Origin: Rubrivivax sp. | GTDB lineage: Bacteria; Pseudomonadota; Gammaproteobacteria; Burkholderiales; Burkholderiaceae_C | Assembly: GCA_026125665.1 (NCBI GenBank) | Contig: JAHCKS010000008.1 | Span: 40,686-104,685, forward strand | Direction: 5' to 3' | Length of the DNA stretch: 64,000 nt | Translations under genes and position numbers: made by a program | The notes under the pieces: generated by a model | Seen by the model: only the letters and a program-made list of their open reading frames with translations | The model's database searches: none | Told to the model about the DNA's origin: nothing | In this document: positions 42,617 to 51,861 of the stretch, piece by piece | Layout of the letters: every line of letters begins with the position of its first letter | How positions within the stretch are numbered: position 1 is the stretch's first letter

Positions 42617-44212
42617 TCAAGACGGACGGAACAGGTCGCGCGGGATGCCGGCAGTGGCGAAGATGTGGTCGCGGGAGTTCTCGAGCTGGCGCCGGAGGTG
42701 GTTCAGGTTCACGTCGAGCATGCGCCCCTTCCACTTGCGCACCTTGCCGGCGACGATCACCGTCTCGACATTGTGGCGCTCCATCAGCGACACCACGGCA
42801 CCCGGCACGTGGTTCAGCGGCGCGACGTTGATCGCCTCGGCGTCGAGGATGACGATGTCGGCCTCCTTGCCCGGCTTCAGCGAGCCGGTCTTCGCTTCCA
42901 GCCGCAGGTCGCGCGCGCCGTTGATCGTGGCGTAGCCGATCACGTCGCGCGCGTTGAGCCGCGGCAGCGAGCCGGTGGGCGGCATGTTCGGCTCGCCCAG
43001 CGTGTTGGCGTTGACGAACATGCGCTGCAGCGCCATCGTCGTGCGCATCTGCGTGAAGAGGTCGGCCGTCAGCGTGCACTCCACGTCGGTCGAGAGCGAC
43101 GGCTTGATGCCGAGCGACATCACCTTCAGGATCGGCGGCGTGCCGTGCGCCATGTTCATCTCGATCGGCACCGCCAGCGACACGCTGGCGCCGACGTCCT
43201 TCACCTTCTGCCAAGCCAGGTCGGACATGCCGGTCATGTGGATGAAGAAGTTGTCGGGGCCGAGGCCGAGCGTGCCGCTGTCGCCGCCCAGGCCCTGGGC
43301 CAGCAGGTCGAAGGTGGGCCGCATGCCGAAGGTGCCGACGATGTGCGCGGCGATCGGCAGCCCGAGCTCGCGCCCGAGCTTCCACGCCGCCTCGTAGCCG
43401 GGCAGGTAGATCTCGCCGCCCATGAACATCGTCACCAGCTGGTCGGTGCTGCTGAAGTGCGTGAGCTTGAGGCGCTTCGCGTCGTTCGGGTACTGGTTGC
43501 CGGCCACGCCGCCGGCGCTCTCGAAGTAGCCGAACACGGCGCGCTGCCCCGAATCCTTGAGCGCCTTCACCTGCACGTCGCTGTGCGTGGGCGAGTGGTG
43601 GATCTGCGAGATGTCGTGCACCGTCGTCACGCCGGCGTCGAGCTGGCTGAGCGAGCCGAAGAGCGTGTTGATGTACACGTCCTGCGGCCGGTACACCGGC
43701 GCGAAGGTGAGCAGGATCTTCTGGAAGTAGTTCTGCGTGATGGCCGGGTCCAGGCCGTCGAACAGCAGGCCGTCGGCGAGAAAGCTGCGCAGCGAGGTCT
43801 CGAAGAGGTGATGGTGCGTGTCGACGAAGCCGGGCATGACGATGCGCCCGCGCGCGTCGATCACCGGCACGCCCCAGGCGTGCAGGTTCGGGCCGACGGC
43901 GAGGATCTTCCTGCCTTCGACCAGCACGTCGGCCTGCTCGAAGTTGCCGATGCCGGGGTCCATCGACATCACCGCGCCGCCCTTGATGAGGTAGCGGCGG
44001 CCATGCCGGCCGCTGTGCTCGGGCACGTCGTCGCCGCCGTGCGCGAGCGCGGGCTTCGGTGCGAAGAGCGCCATCGCGCCAGCGGCGGCCGTGCCCGCGG
44101 CGGCCGTGGCCTTCAGGAAGCCGCGGCGGGCGTCCCAGCGGGGTTCGGGGCGCGCCGGCGAGGCTTCGTCGTCGTGGCGTTGCGGAAGGCCTTGGTCACA
44201 GAGCTTGCACAT
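42617..44212 (-). CDS. Tat-exported amidohydrolase-family protein
   Basis: A 531-residue amidohydrolase with a twin-arginine leader (WDARRGFLKATAAAGTAAAG, RR at 29-30), so it probably works in the periplasm, unlike the related cytosolic enzyme at 36903. Metal motifs include GFVDTHHHLFETSLR, LPIAAHIVGTFG, NFFIHMTGMSD and KPSLSTDVECT. The C-terminal composite domain ends GSLKPGKEADIVILD. The Cys-rich start MCKLCDQGL before the leader is odd for a Tat substrate and may bind metal or reflect a mis-set start. It may hydrolyse an amide or deaminate a ring before uptake. The start overlaps the Dabb gene by 17 bases. Confidence 0.88.
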   Translation of the reverse strand: MCKLCDQGLPQRHDDEASPARPEPRWDARRGFLKATAAAGTAAAGAMALFAPKPALAHGGDDVPEHSGRHGRRYLIKGGAVMSMDPGIGNFEQADVLVEGRKILAVGPNLHAWGVPVIDARGRIVMPGFVDTHHHLFETSLRSFLADGLLFDGLDPAITQNYFQKILLTFAPVYRPQDVYINTLFGSLSQLDAGVTTVHDISQIHHSPTHSDVQVKALKDSGQRAVFGYFESAGGVAGNQYPNDAKRLKLTHFSSTDQLVTMFMGGEIYLPGYEAAWKLGRELGLPIAAHIVGTFGMRPTFDLLAQGLGGDSGTLGLGPDNFFIHMTGMSDLAWQKVKDVGASVSLAVPIEMNMAHGTPPILKVMSLGIKPSLSTDVECTLTADLFTQMRTTMALQRMFVNANTLGEPNMPPTGSLPRLNARDVIGYATINGARDLRLEAKTGSLKPGKEADIVILDAEAINVAPLNHVPGAVVSLMERHNVETVIVAGKVRKWKGRMLDVNLNHLRRQLENSRDHIFATAGIPRDLFRPS

Positions 44213-44615
44213 GGGGTTTGTCTCCAGTGGATTCCGGTGGACCCAACGAGTGGCCCGCGGCAGCAGCCCCGGCGGGCAAGGGGTATCGGGCGCGGTGCAT
44301 CGCCGCGCCTTCGTCTGGGGATTCGAAGTCGACCTGGTGGCGCGCGACCCGCAGGTCGCCGAGCGCCGCGCGCACGCGCAGGTGCTCGGGGTGCACGGCG
44401 TACTCGGCCAGCGCCTCTCGCGTGGTGAACTCGGTGTAGAGCACGACGTCGCAGGCGTAGTCGATGCGGCTCTCGTCGACGCCCACCTCGAGGTGCAGCA
44501 GGCCGGGCACGCGGCCGCGCAGCGACTCGAACTCGCTCTTCACCAGCGCGATGTGGCGGGCACGCGCGGCAGCGTCGTCGCCGCGCACGTTCCACATCAC
44601 GATGTGCTTGATCAT
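44196..44615 (-). CDS. Dabb (stress-responsive alpha/beta barrel) domain protein
   Basis: A 139-residue protein. Residues 1-97 form a dimeric ferredoxin-fold Dabb domain: MIKHIVMWNVRGD is the first strand, GLLHLEVGVDESRIDYACDV the second pair, and EFTTREALAEYAVHPEHLRV the conserved helix with the HPEH motif. The last 40 residues are Ala/Gly/Pro-rich with no fold visible. Dabb proteins include small isomerases and cyclases that act on reactive ring-cleavage products. It lies between a YCII-type gene and the Tat amidohydrolase gene, so it may act in the same pathway. Confidence 0.85.
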   Translation of the reverse strand: MIKHIVMWNVRGDDAAARARHIALVKSEFESLRGRVPGLLHLEVGVDESRIDYACDVVLYTEFTTREALAEYAVHPEHLRVRAALGDLRVARHQVDFESPDEGAAMHRARYPLPAGAAAAGHSLGPPESTGDKPHVQAL

Positions 44616-44633
44616 CGCGGCGCTCGGCCCTTT

Positions 44634-44954
44634 TCAGGCCGCGGGCGGGAAGCCCGCCTTCTGCGGCCACAGGTTCACGAAGGCGTGCACTTCGGTGCCG
44701 GCATAGAGGCCGGCGCGCGTGAACGGCTCGTCGGCGAGCCAGGCCATCGCCGCCTCGCGCGAGGGGAAGTCGATGGCGAGCAGGCTGCCGATCATCTCCT
44801 TGCCGTCGTCGTGCGTGAGCGGGCCGGCAAACGCGATGCGGTCGGCCACCTTGCCGAGATACGCCTTGTGCTCGGGGCGCATGCGGGTGCGCAGCTCGGC
44901 GGCGGCGGGCTTGTCGAGGAGGCGGAAGATGTAGATCACGCTCCGCTCCTTCAC
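44634..44954 (-). CDS. YCII-related (YciI/muconolactone-isomerase fold) protein
   Basis: A 106-residue ferredoxin-fold protein. RTRMRPEHKAYLGKV contains the conserved His/Arg region, FAGPLTHDDGKEMIGSLLAI carries the G-P-L and Asp of the YCII motif, and AMAWLADEPFTRAGLY is the closing helix. Many members are small isomerases or dehalogenase-like enzymes in aromatic degradation. It is the first gene of the ten-gene catabolic block. The family-C repeat occupies the 610 bases upstream, so the operon promoter must be inside or next to that repeat. Confidence 0.87.
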   Translation of the reverse strand: MKERSVIYIFRLLDKPAAAELRTRMRPEHKAYLGKVADRIAFAGPLTHDDGKEMIGSLLAIDFPSREAAMAWLADEPFTRAGLYAGTEVHAFVNLWPQKAGFPPAA

Positions 44955-44981
44955 CAGCGGCGGGCGATCGCCATCGAAGGG

Positions 44982-45532
44982 TCGTGGCGGCTCAGGCGTG
45001 GGTGGGCAAGCCGCTGCCGCACAGCTGCGGCGGTCGGGCCCCGGGGGGCCCGACTCCCCTGCGCTGCTCGAACTCTTGGCCCACGCGCAGAACTCGTTGC
45101 ACTCGCTTCGCTCGTGCCACTCGGACAGCTGCGCGAGTCAGAAGTGGATGCGCGCGAGTACGCGCGCGGGCCAAGAGTCCTGCGCTGCTCGGCACCGCAG
45201 ATGCGCGGCAGCGGCTTGCCCACCCGCGCCTGAGCGGCACCGCTCGTTGTGCTCGTTGAAGACAGCCCACGTTGCCGCAAGGTCGTGGGCCCGAAGGGTG
45301 GCGGCGCATTCAGGAGCGGGCGCCGAGCAGCGCAGGGCTTGTGGCCCGCGGGCGTACTCGCCCGCTTCCACATCTGACTCGCGCGGCTGTTCGAGTGGCA
45401 CGAGCGAAGCGAGTGCAACGAGTTCCGCGCGTGGGCCACAAGACCGAGCAGCGCAGGGCAGTTCCGAGCGCCAGCGAGGAACCGCCGCGACGCGCCGCCG
45501 CCCTTCGGGCCCGCTGCCTTGCCGCCACGACC
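44982..45532 (-). repeat. Family-C double palindromic element (C1)
   Basis: Unit 1: arms P 44992-45030 and P' 45195-45233 pair at 36 of 39 positions around a core at 45057-45192. Unit 2: arms Q 45277-45307 and Q' 45492-45522 pair at 27 of 31 around the same core inverted (45323-45458). Each core is bounded by direct copies of CCTGCGCTGCTCG or its inverse, and contains inner arms CTCTTGGCCCACGCGC / GCGCGCGGGCCAAGAG. The spacer reads TCGTTGAAGACAGCCCACG (45253-45271), the reverse complement of a family-A-like motif. Outer ends show GGTCGTGGCGG (44981) and, inverted, GAGGTCGTGGCGGC. No gene is visible within the 610-base gap. Confidence 0.9.
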
Positions 45533-45564
45533 TCCAAACGCCACCGCAGACATCGGCCCAACCC

Positions 45565-46683
45565 TCACAACGCCGGCGCCCCGCTGTCGATCCCCATCTC
45601 CCGCATCACATCCGCCACCGCCTCCACCGCCTGCCGCATCTCGTTGCGCCCGATGGCGCCGATGCAGCCGACGCGGAACGTCTCCACCTGCGTCAGCTTG
45701 CCAGGGTAGAGGATGAACCCGCGCGCCTTCGCCGCCGCGTAGAAGCGCCTGAAATCGTAGGCCGGATGCGCCGGTGCGTGGAACGTCACGATGATCGGCG
45801 CCTGCACCTCGGGCTTCAGGAACGGCTTGAAGCCGAGCTTGCCCATGCCCTCCACCAGCGCCCGGCAGTTGTCGGTGTAGCGCGCCAGCCGCGCCGGCTG
45901 CCCGCCCTCCTCGACGAACTGCTCGATGGCCGCATCGAGCGCCGCCACCACGTGCGTCGGCGGCGTGAAGCGCCACTGCCCCGTCCTGCCCATGTAGACA
46001 TGCTGGTCGTGCAGGTCCATCGCCAGGCTCTGGCTGTTGCCGGCGCAGGCGTCGAGCACGGCCTGGCGGATGAAGACGAACCCCATGCCCGGCACGCCCT
46101 CCAGGCACTTGCCGCTGGCGGCGACCAGCGCGTCGAAGCGGACCTTGCGTGCATCGATCGGCAAGGCCGCGAAGCTCGACATCGCGTCGACGATCAACCC
46201 CTTGCCGAGGCGCTCGCACACCGCGGCCACCTCGGCGAGCGGGTTCTCGACGCCGGTGCCCGTCTCGCAATGGATCAGCACCACATGCGTGATCGACGCA
46301 TCGGCCGACAGCCGCGCCTCGACCGCTGCGGCGCTGATCGGCGCGTCCTCGGCCACGGGCAGCACGGTCGCTCTGCGCCCCATCATCTGCGTCAGCTTCG
46401 CCGCACGCTTGCAGTAGGCGCCGTTGTCGGGCACGAGCACGTGGCCGTCCCGCGGCACGAGCGTGGCCACGGCCGCCTCGACGCTGAAGGTGCCGCTGCC
46501 CTGCAGCGGCACGACGACGTGCGTCTCGCGTCCGTGCACGACGTCCAGCAGCCGCTCGCGCACGCGGGCGGTGACGGCGTTGAAGTCGGCGTCCCAGCTG
46601 CCCCAGTCCTTCAGCATCGCGAGCTTGGTGCGCAGCGTCGTGGTCAGCGGGCCGGGGGTGAGGAGGATGGCGTCGCGATCCAT
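45565..46683 (-). CDS. phnW: 2-aminoethylphosphonate:pyruvate transaminase
   Basis: A 372-residue class V aminotransferase matching PhnW in length. [10 protein letters not shown] is the N-terminal signature, [12 protein letters not shown] binds the PLP phosphate, D166 sits in VDAMSSF, and the PLP lysine is K192 in [13 protein letters not shown]. It converts 2-aminoethylphosphonate and pyruvate to phosphonoacetaldehyde and alanine. It is the last gene of an importer operon and belongs functionally with the phosphonoacetate hydrolase on the divergent arm. The enzyme that would join them is absent here. Confidence 0.93.
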   Translation of the reverse strand: MDRDAILLTPGPLTTTLRTKLAMLKDWGSWDADFNAVTARVRERLLDVVHGRETHVVVPLQGSGTFSVEAAVATLVPRDGHVLVPDNGAYCKRAAKLTQMMGRRATVLPVAEDAPISAAAVEARLSADASITHVVLIHCETGTGVENPLAEVAAVCERLGKGLIVDAMSSFAALPIDARKVRFDALVAASGKCLEGVPGMGFVFIRQAVLDACAGNSQSLAMDLHDQHVYMGRTGQWRFTPPTHVVAALDAAIEQFVEEGGQPARLARYTDNCRALVEGMGKLGFKPFLKPEVQAPIIVTFHAPAHPAYDFRRFYAAAKARGFILYPGKLTQVETFRVGCIGAIGRNEMRQAVEAVADVMREMGIDSGAPAL

Positions 46684-46709
46684 GGTCGAGTGTCCTGCGT
46701 CTTTGTCGT

Positions 46710-48455
46710 TCAGGCCTTCCACGCCTGCGTGCGCCGCTCGACGACGCGCGCCAGCAGCCAGAAGAGCCCCGTCGCCGTGGCCGACGCGGCGGCGATCATC
46801 ACCGCGCAGGCCGCCGCGGCGCCGATCTCGCCCGCCTCGTCGAGGTTGAGGATGGCGATGCTCGCCACCTTCGTCTCCGGCGAGTAGAGGAAGACGACGG
46901 CGGAGATCGTCGTCATCGCGTTGACGAAGAAGTAGCGCGCGATGTCCACCAGCGCCGGCGTGCAGATCGGCAGTGTCACGCGCCAGAAGGTCACCCAGGG
47001 CGGTACCTTGAGGCTCGCCGACACCGACTCGAACTCCGCATCGAGCGCCTTCAGCGCCGTCACCGCCGTCAGGTGGCCCGTGGTGTAGAAGTGCACGATG
47101 GTGCACAGCGTCAGCAGCGCCATCGTCTGGTACAGGCCGTTGAGCGGGTTCGCCGGCTTGTTGAAGAAGAAGATGTAGCCCAGGCCCAGCACGAGGCCGG
47201 GTACCGCCATCGGCAGCGTCGCGAGCAGGCGCACGCCGGAGCGCAGCACACGCCCGGCCGGGTGCGGCGAGTGTGTCTTCTCCAGCAGGTAGGCGCCGAC
47301 GAAGACGAGCATCGTGCCGAACAGGGCCGTGCCGCCGGACATCACGAGGCTGTTGACGAAGCCCTCGCCGAACTCCGCGTCGAACAGGCCCATGCGGTAG
47401 TGGCGCAGGCTCGGCGCCAGGTTGTAGGGCCAGAAGCTGGCGAAGCTGGCGAAGATGGCCATGCCGAGCATCGCCAGCATCAGCAGCGCGACGAGCGCGC
47501 ACCAGGCCGTCATCGCCGCGTCGAACAGCGGCGCGCGCTTCGGGCGGTAGGGCACGGCACGCGCCGTCAGCATCGCCGTCTGCCTGCGCTGCACCAGGTG
47601 GTCCACCGCGAAGGTCAGCACCGCGGGCGCCAGCAGCAGCAGCGCGACGACGGCGCCGCGCTGGAAGTCCTGCTGGCCGATGACGAGCTTGAACACGTCG
47701 GTGGCCAGCACGTTGAAGTTGCCGCCGATGACCTTCGGGATGCCGAAGTCGGTGATGACGAGCGTGAAGGTGACGAGGCTGGCGCTGATGAGGCCGTACT
47801 TGGCGCCCGGCAGCGTGATGGTGAAGAACTTGCGCACCGCACGGGTGCCCATCGCCTCGGCCGCCTCGTACAGGCGCGCGTCGGCGGCGGTGAGCGCGGT
47901 GACGAGGATCATCAACGCGTGCGGGAACACCGCGAAGGCCTCGGCGATGACGATGCCGGGCGCGCCGTAGATCTGGTCCACGCCGAGCCAGCCGAGCGCG
48001 GCGTCCAGCGCCCCCTTGGCCACTCCCTGGTTGCCGAACCAGTAGATGAGCGAGATGGCCGACAGCAGCGAAGGCGCGAACAGCGGAATGAGCGTGATGC
48101 CGCGGAACAGCGCCTTGCCCGGCATGCGGCTGCGCGTCAGCGCATACGCCGACAGGAACGCCGCCGGCACGGTGACGAGCGTGACGACCGCACTCACCCA
48201 CAGGCTGTTCCACAGCGACGTCAGCAGCGCCGGAGTCCGGGCGTAGCTGACGAAGTTGGCGACGCCGACGAAGCGGCCGGCGCGGTCTTCGAGCGACTGC
48301 ACGCCGATGGCCAGCAGCGGCGCGGCAAGGAAGGCGACGAGCAGCAGCGCGACGAGCACCAGGGCCGCGGTGGCCACGTGGTCGGCGGCCGTCGTGCGCA
48401 GCCGCATCGCGGCGCGTGGGGCGCCGGTCGGCGCGGCGACGGAAGCGCTGCTCAC
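46710..48455 (-). CDS. Phosphonate (2-aminoethylphosphonate-type) ABC importer, fused two-domain permease
   Basis: A 581-residue inner-membrane protein containing two binding-protein-dependent permease domains in one chain. The first EAA-like loop is [20 protein letters not shown] near residue 190. The second is [20 protein letters not shown] near residue 490. Each lies in a set of about six helices ([20 protein letters not shown] at the start, [20 protein letters not shown] at the end). In the Salmonella system the two permeases (PhnU, PhnV) are separate. The fusion is common in the Burkholderia-type phosphonate importer. It sits between the ATPase gene (42 bases) and phnW (26 bases). Confidence 0.93.
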   Translation of the reverse strand: MSSASVAAPTGAPRAAMRLRTTAADHVATAALVLVALLLVAFLAAPLLAIGVQSLEDRAGRFVGVANFVSYARTPALLTSLWNSLWVSAVVTLVTVPAAFLSAYALTRSRMPGKALFRGITLIPLFAPSLLSAISLIYWFGNQGVAKGALDAALGWLGVDQIYGAPGIVIAEAFAVFPHALMILVTALTAADARLYEAAEAMGTRAVRKFFTITLPGAKYGLISASLVTFTLVITDFGIPKVIGGNFNVLATDVFKLVIGQQDFQRGAVVALLLLAPAVLTFAVDHLVQRRQTAMLTARAVPYRPKRAPLFDAAMTAWCALVALLMLAMLGMAIFASFASFWPYNLAPSLRHYRMGLFDAEFGEGFVNSLVMSGGTALFGTMLVFVGAYLLEKTHSPHPAGRVLRSGVRLLATLPMAVPGLVLGLGYIFFFNKPANPLNGLYQTMALLTLCTIVHFYTTGHLTAVTALKALDAEFESVSASLKVPPWVTFWRVTLPICTPALVDIARYFFVNAMTTISAVVFLYSPETKVASIAILNLDEAGEIGAAAACAVMIAAASATATGLFWLLARVVERRTQAWKA

Positions 48456-48497
48456 TTCCTCACCGACGGAAGGTGCGAAGGGCTCATTCGCGCCTCC

Positions 48498-49697
<1,200 letters not shown>

Positions 49698-49698
49698 A

Positions 49699-50751
49699 TC
49701 ACTTCTTCGGTTCGCTCTTGGCCGCGTAGCGCTTGTTCCATTCGGCCAGGATGCGCTCGCGGTGCGTCGCCTCCCAGTAGAAGTCCTTCTTCACGAGGCG
49801 GCTCTCGTAGTCCTTGGGCACGTTGGGCAGCGGCGCGGCCACGCCCGGCTGCGCGGTGATGGCGAAGTTCTTGCCGTACAGCAGCATCGCGTCCTTGCTG
49901 CTCGCCCAGTCGGCGAGCTTCTTCGCCGCGGCGAGGTTCTTCGTGCCCTTGTGGATGCCGAAGGCCTCGAGGTCCCAGCCCAGGCCCTCCTTCGGGAACA
50001 CGAGGTCGATCGGCGCGCCCTTGGCCTTGTTGCTGTTGGCGCGGTACTCGAAGCTGATGCCGACGACGAACTCGCCCGCGGCGGCCATGTTGCACGGGCG
50101 CGAGCCGCTGTGCGTGTACTGCGCGATGTTCTCGTGCAGCGCGTCCATGAACTTCCAGCCGCCGCCCTTGCCCGCATCGTCGCCGAACAGCGTGAGCCAG
50201 GCGGTGACGTCGAAGAAGCCGGTGCCCGAGCTCGCCGGGTTGGGCATCACGACCTGCCCCTTGTACGCGGGCTTCGTGAGGTCGCGCCAGCTCTCGGGCT
50301 TCGGGATGTTCTTCTTCTTCGCCTCGACGGTGTTGAAGCAGACGGTGGCCCCCCACACGTCCATGCCGAACCAGGCCGGCGGGTTCTTCTTGTCGCGGTA
50401 CTGCGAAAGCAGCGCGTCGAGGTTCAGCGGCGCGTAGGGCTCGAGCATGCCCTGCTGGTCCATCAGTGCCAGGCTCGACGCGGCCACGCCCATCACGACG
50501 TCGGCCTGCGGGTTGCCCTTCTCGGCCAGCAGCTTGGCGGTGATGACGCCGGTGCTGTCGCGCACCCACTTGATGTCGATGTCCGGGTGGGCCCGGTTGA
50601 AGCCTTCCTGGTAGGCCTTCAGCTGGTCGGTCTCGAGCGCGGTGTAGACGAGCAGCGTCGTCTTCTGCGCGAAGGCCGCGCCGGCCAGCGCCAGCGAGGC
50701 GAAGGCGGCAAGCACGGTGCGACGAAGGGCTTGGCGGGCGACGGGGCGCAT
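49699..50751 (-). CDS. phnS: Phosphonate (2-aminoethylphosphonate-type) ABC importer substrate-binding protein
   Basis: A 350-residue periplasmic receptor with signal peptide (MRPVARQALRRTVLAAFASL..., cleavage near AFA, residue 28). LLVYTALETDQLKAYQEGF begins the mature iron/phosphonate-type binding fold. MPNPASSGTGFFDVTAWL is the ligand-binding helix start, and VVGISFEYRANSNKAKGAPI forms the second lobe. The ATG follows AGGAGGAGAACC. First gene of the importer operon. It diverges from the GntR regulator gene across 297 bases that hold a promoter and an operator-like palindrome. Its assignment rests on the linked phnW and phnA. Confidence 0.9.
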   Translation of the reverse strand: MRPVARQALRRTVLAAFASLALAGAAFAQKTTLLVYTALETDQLKAYQEGFNRAHPDIDIKWVRDSTGVITAKLLAEKGNPQADVVMGVAASSLALMDQQGMLEPYAPLNLDALLSQYRDKKNPPAWFGMDVWGATVCFNTVEAKKKNIPKPESWRDLTKPAYKGQVVMPNPASSGTGFFDVTAWLTLFGDDAGKGGGWKFMDALHENIAQYTHSGSRPCNMAAAGEFVVGISFEYRANSNKAKGAPIDLVFPKEGLGWDLEAFGIHKGTKNLAAAKKLADWASSKDAMLLYGKNFAITAQPGVAAPLPNVPKDYESRLVKKDFYWEATHRERILAEWNKRYAAKSEPKK

Positions 50752-50928
50752 GGTTCTCCTCCTGGCAGGGCCGCAGCGGCGGGATGGGGACGAGCGAACG
50801 AACGAGACTACAAGCGTGGGAGAGTCGCCTGCATGCATGACAACCCGATGTCTCGCTGGTGCGGGCGCCGCACGCGAACGGCGCCATCCGCACCGGCCGC
50901 GCCCGGCGACGGTGCGGCGCTTTGCAGA

Positions 50929-50945
50929 TTGTTGACAATCGACAA
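50929..50945. promoter_or_regulatory. Operator-like palindrome over the GntR-phnA promoter
   Basis: TTGTTGACAATCGACAA has inverted half-sites (TTGTnGA / TCnACAA). The size and form are those of GntR/FadR-type operators. It overlaps the -35 box of the + strand promoter, so the adjacent regulator probably represses its own operon. Binding is inferred, not shown. Confidence 0.6.
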
Positions 50946-50960
50946 TGCCCAGCCTACGAT
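50932..50960 (+). promoter_or_regulatory. Sigma-70 promoter for the regulator-phnA-MATE operon
   Basis: A perfect -35 (TTGACA, 50932-50937) and a near-consensus -10 (TACGAT, 50955-50960) are exactly 17 bases apart. They are 89 bases upstream of the regulator's ATG in a region that is otherwise very GC-rich, which makes the match stand out. Confidence 0.75.
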
Positions 50961-51048
50961 GCCCGCGGCAGGCCCGCCACGGTGAAGACCCCGATGCCGG
51001 CGCGGCCCGGCCCCCGCCGACCCGCCTGCCCATCTCCCGCCCCGTGCC

Positions 51049-51861
51049 ATGCCGCGCCTGCCCTTGCCCGAACGGCCCACCCGGGCCGATCGACCGGAGC
51101 CACCGGACCGGCCCGAACGCATCGCCGAGCGGCCGGCGCGCGGGCGCGCCGCGCCACCCGACAGCGCCGCCGCCATCGAGCTGCTGCGCGACAACTCGCT
51201 CGTCACGCTGGCCCAGCGCGAGCTCGAACGGCGCATTGTCGGCGGCGAGATCCCGGCCGGCACCAAGCTCAACGAGGTCGAGGTCGCGGCCAGCTTCGGC
51301 GTCAGCCGCGGCCCGGTGCGCGAGGCCTTTCGCGCGCTCGGCCAGATGGGCCTCGTGCGCGTCGAGAAGAACCGCGGCGTCTTCGTGCGCGAGGTCTCGC
51401 TCGAGGAGGCGAACGAGTTCTACGAGGTGCGCGCCGCGCTCGAGGGGCTGATCGGGCGCCTCGCGGCCCGGCGCGCCGACGCCGCCGAGCTCGACGCGCT
51501 GCGCGGCGTCGTCAAGCGCATGCAGGCCGTGCCGAAGGCCCGCCGCGCCGAGGCCTACTTCGCGCTGAACGTCGAGTTCCACGACGGGCTCGCGCGGGCC
51601 GCACGCAACCAGGCGCTGCTCGCCAACTACCGCGGCGTCGTCAACCAGCTCGACCTCTACCGCCGCGCCACCCTGTCGCGCAGCAGCGAACACATCCCGC
51701 AATCCACCGCCGAGCACGAAGCCATCGTCGAAGCCGTGGCCGCGCGCGACGAGGCCCGCGCCGAGCGCCTGCTGGTGCAACATGTGCTCGGCAGCCGTGC
51801 ACGGCTGCAGCAGGCGCTGGCCGGCCCGGCCGCCCCGGCGAACCCGAGATCAGAACGATGA
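51049..51861 (+). CDS. GntR-family (FCD) regulator of phosphonate use
   Basis: A 270-residue FadR-type regulator. Residues 1-45 are a Pro/Arg-rich extension without a clear fold. The winged HTH spans about 48-120 (LAQRELERRIVGGEIPAGTK, GVSRGPVREAFRALGQMGLV, EKNRGVFVRE). The FCD domain covers about 123-250 (EFYEVRAALEGLIGRLAARR, LNVEFHDGLARAARN, TAEHEAIVEAVAARDEARAE). Its stop overlaps the phnA start (ATGA). Position between the two arms of the cluster and the operator-like palindrome suggest control of both by a phosphonate or phosphonoacetate. The same family is linked to such clusters in other Burkholderiales. Confidence 0.9.
   Translation: MPRLPLPERPTRADRPEPPDRPERIAERPARGRAAPPDSAAAIELLRDNSLVTLAQRELERRIVGGEIPAGTKLNEVEVAASFGVSRGPVREAFRALGQMGLVRVEKNRGVFVREVSLEEANEFYEVRAALEGLIGRLAARRADAAELDALRGVVKRMQAVPKARRAEAYFALNVEFHDGLARAARNQALLANYRGVVNQLDLYRRATLSRSSEHIPQSTAEHEAIVEAVAARDEARAERLLVQHVLGSRARLQQALAGPAAPANPRSER

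Noticed and set aside
44982-45532. The repeated segments as a CRISPR array.
   Set aside because: The copies are inverted, not direct; arms are paired as hairpins; there are only two units and no cas genes.
44951-46270. A long minus-strand frame running through the family-C repeat into phnW.
   Set aside because: Its sequence inside the repeat is a translation of palindromic arms, and in the gene it is out of frame with the obvious transaminase.
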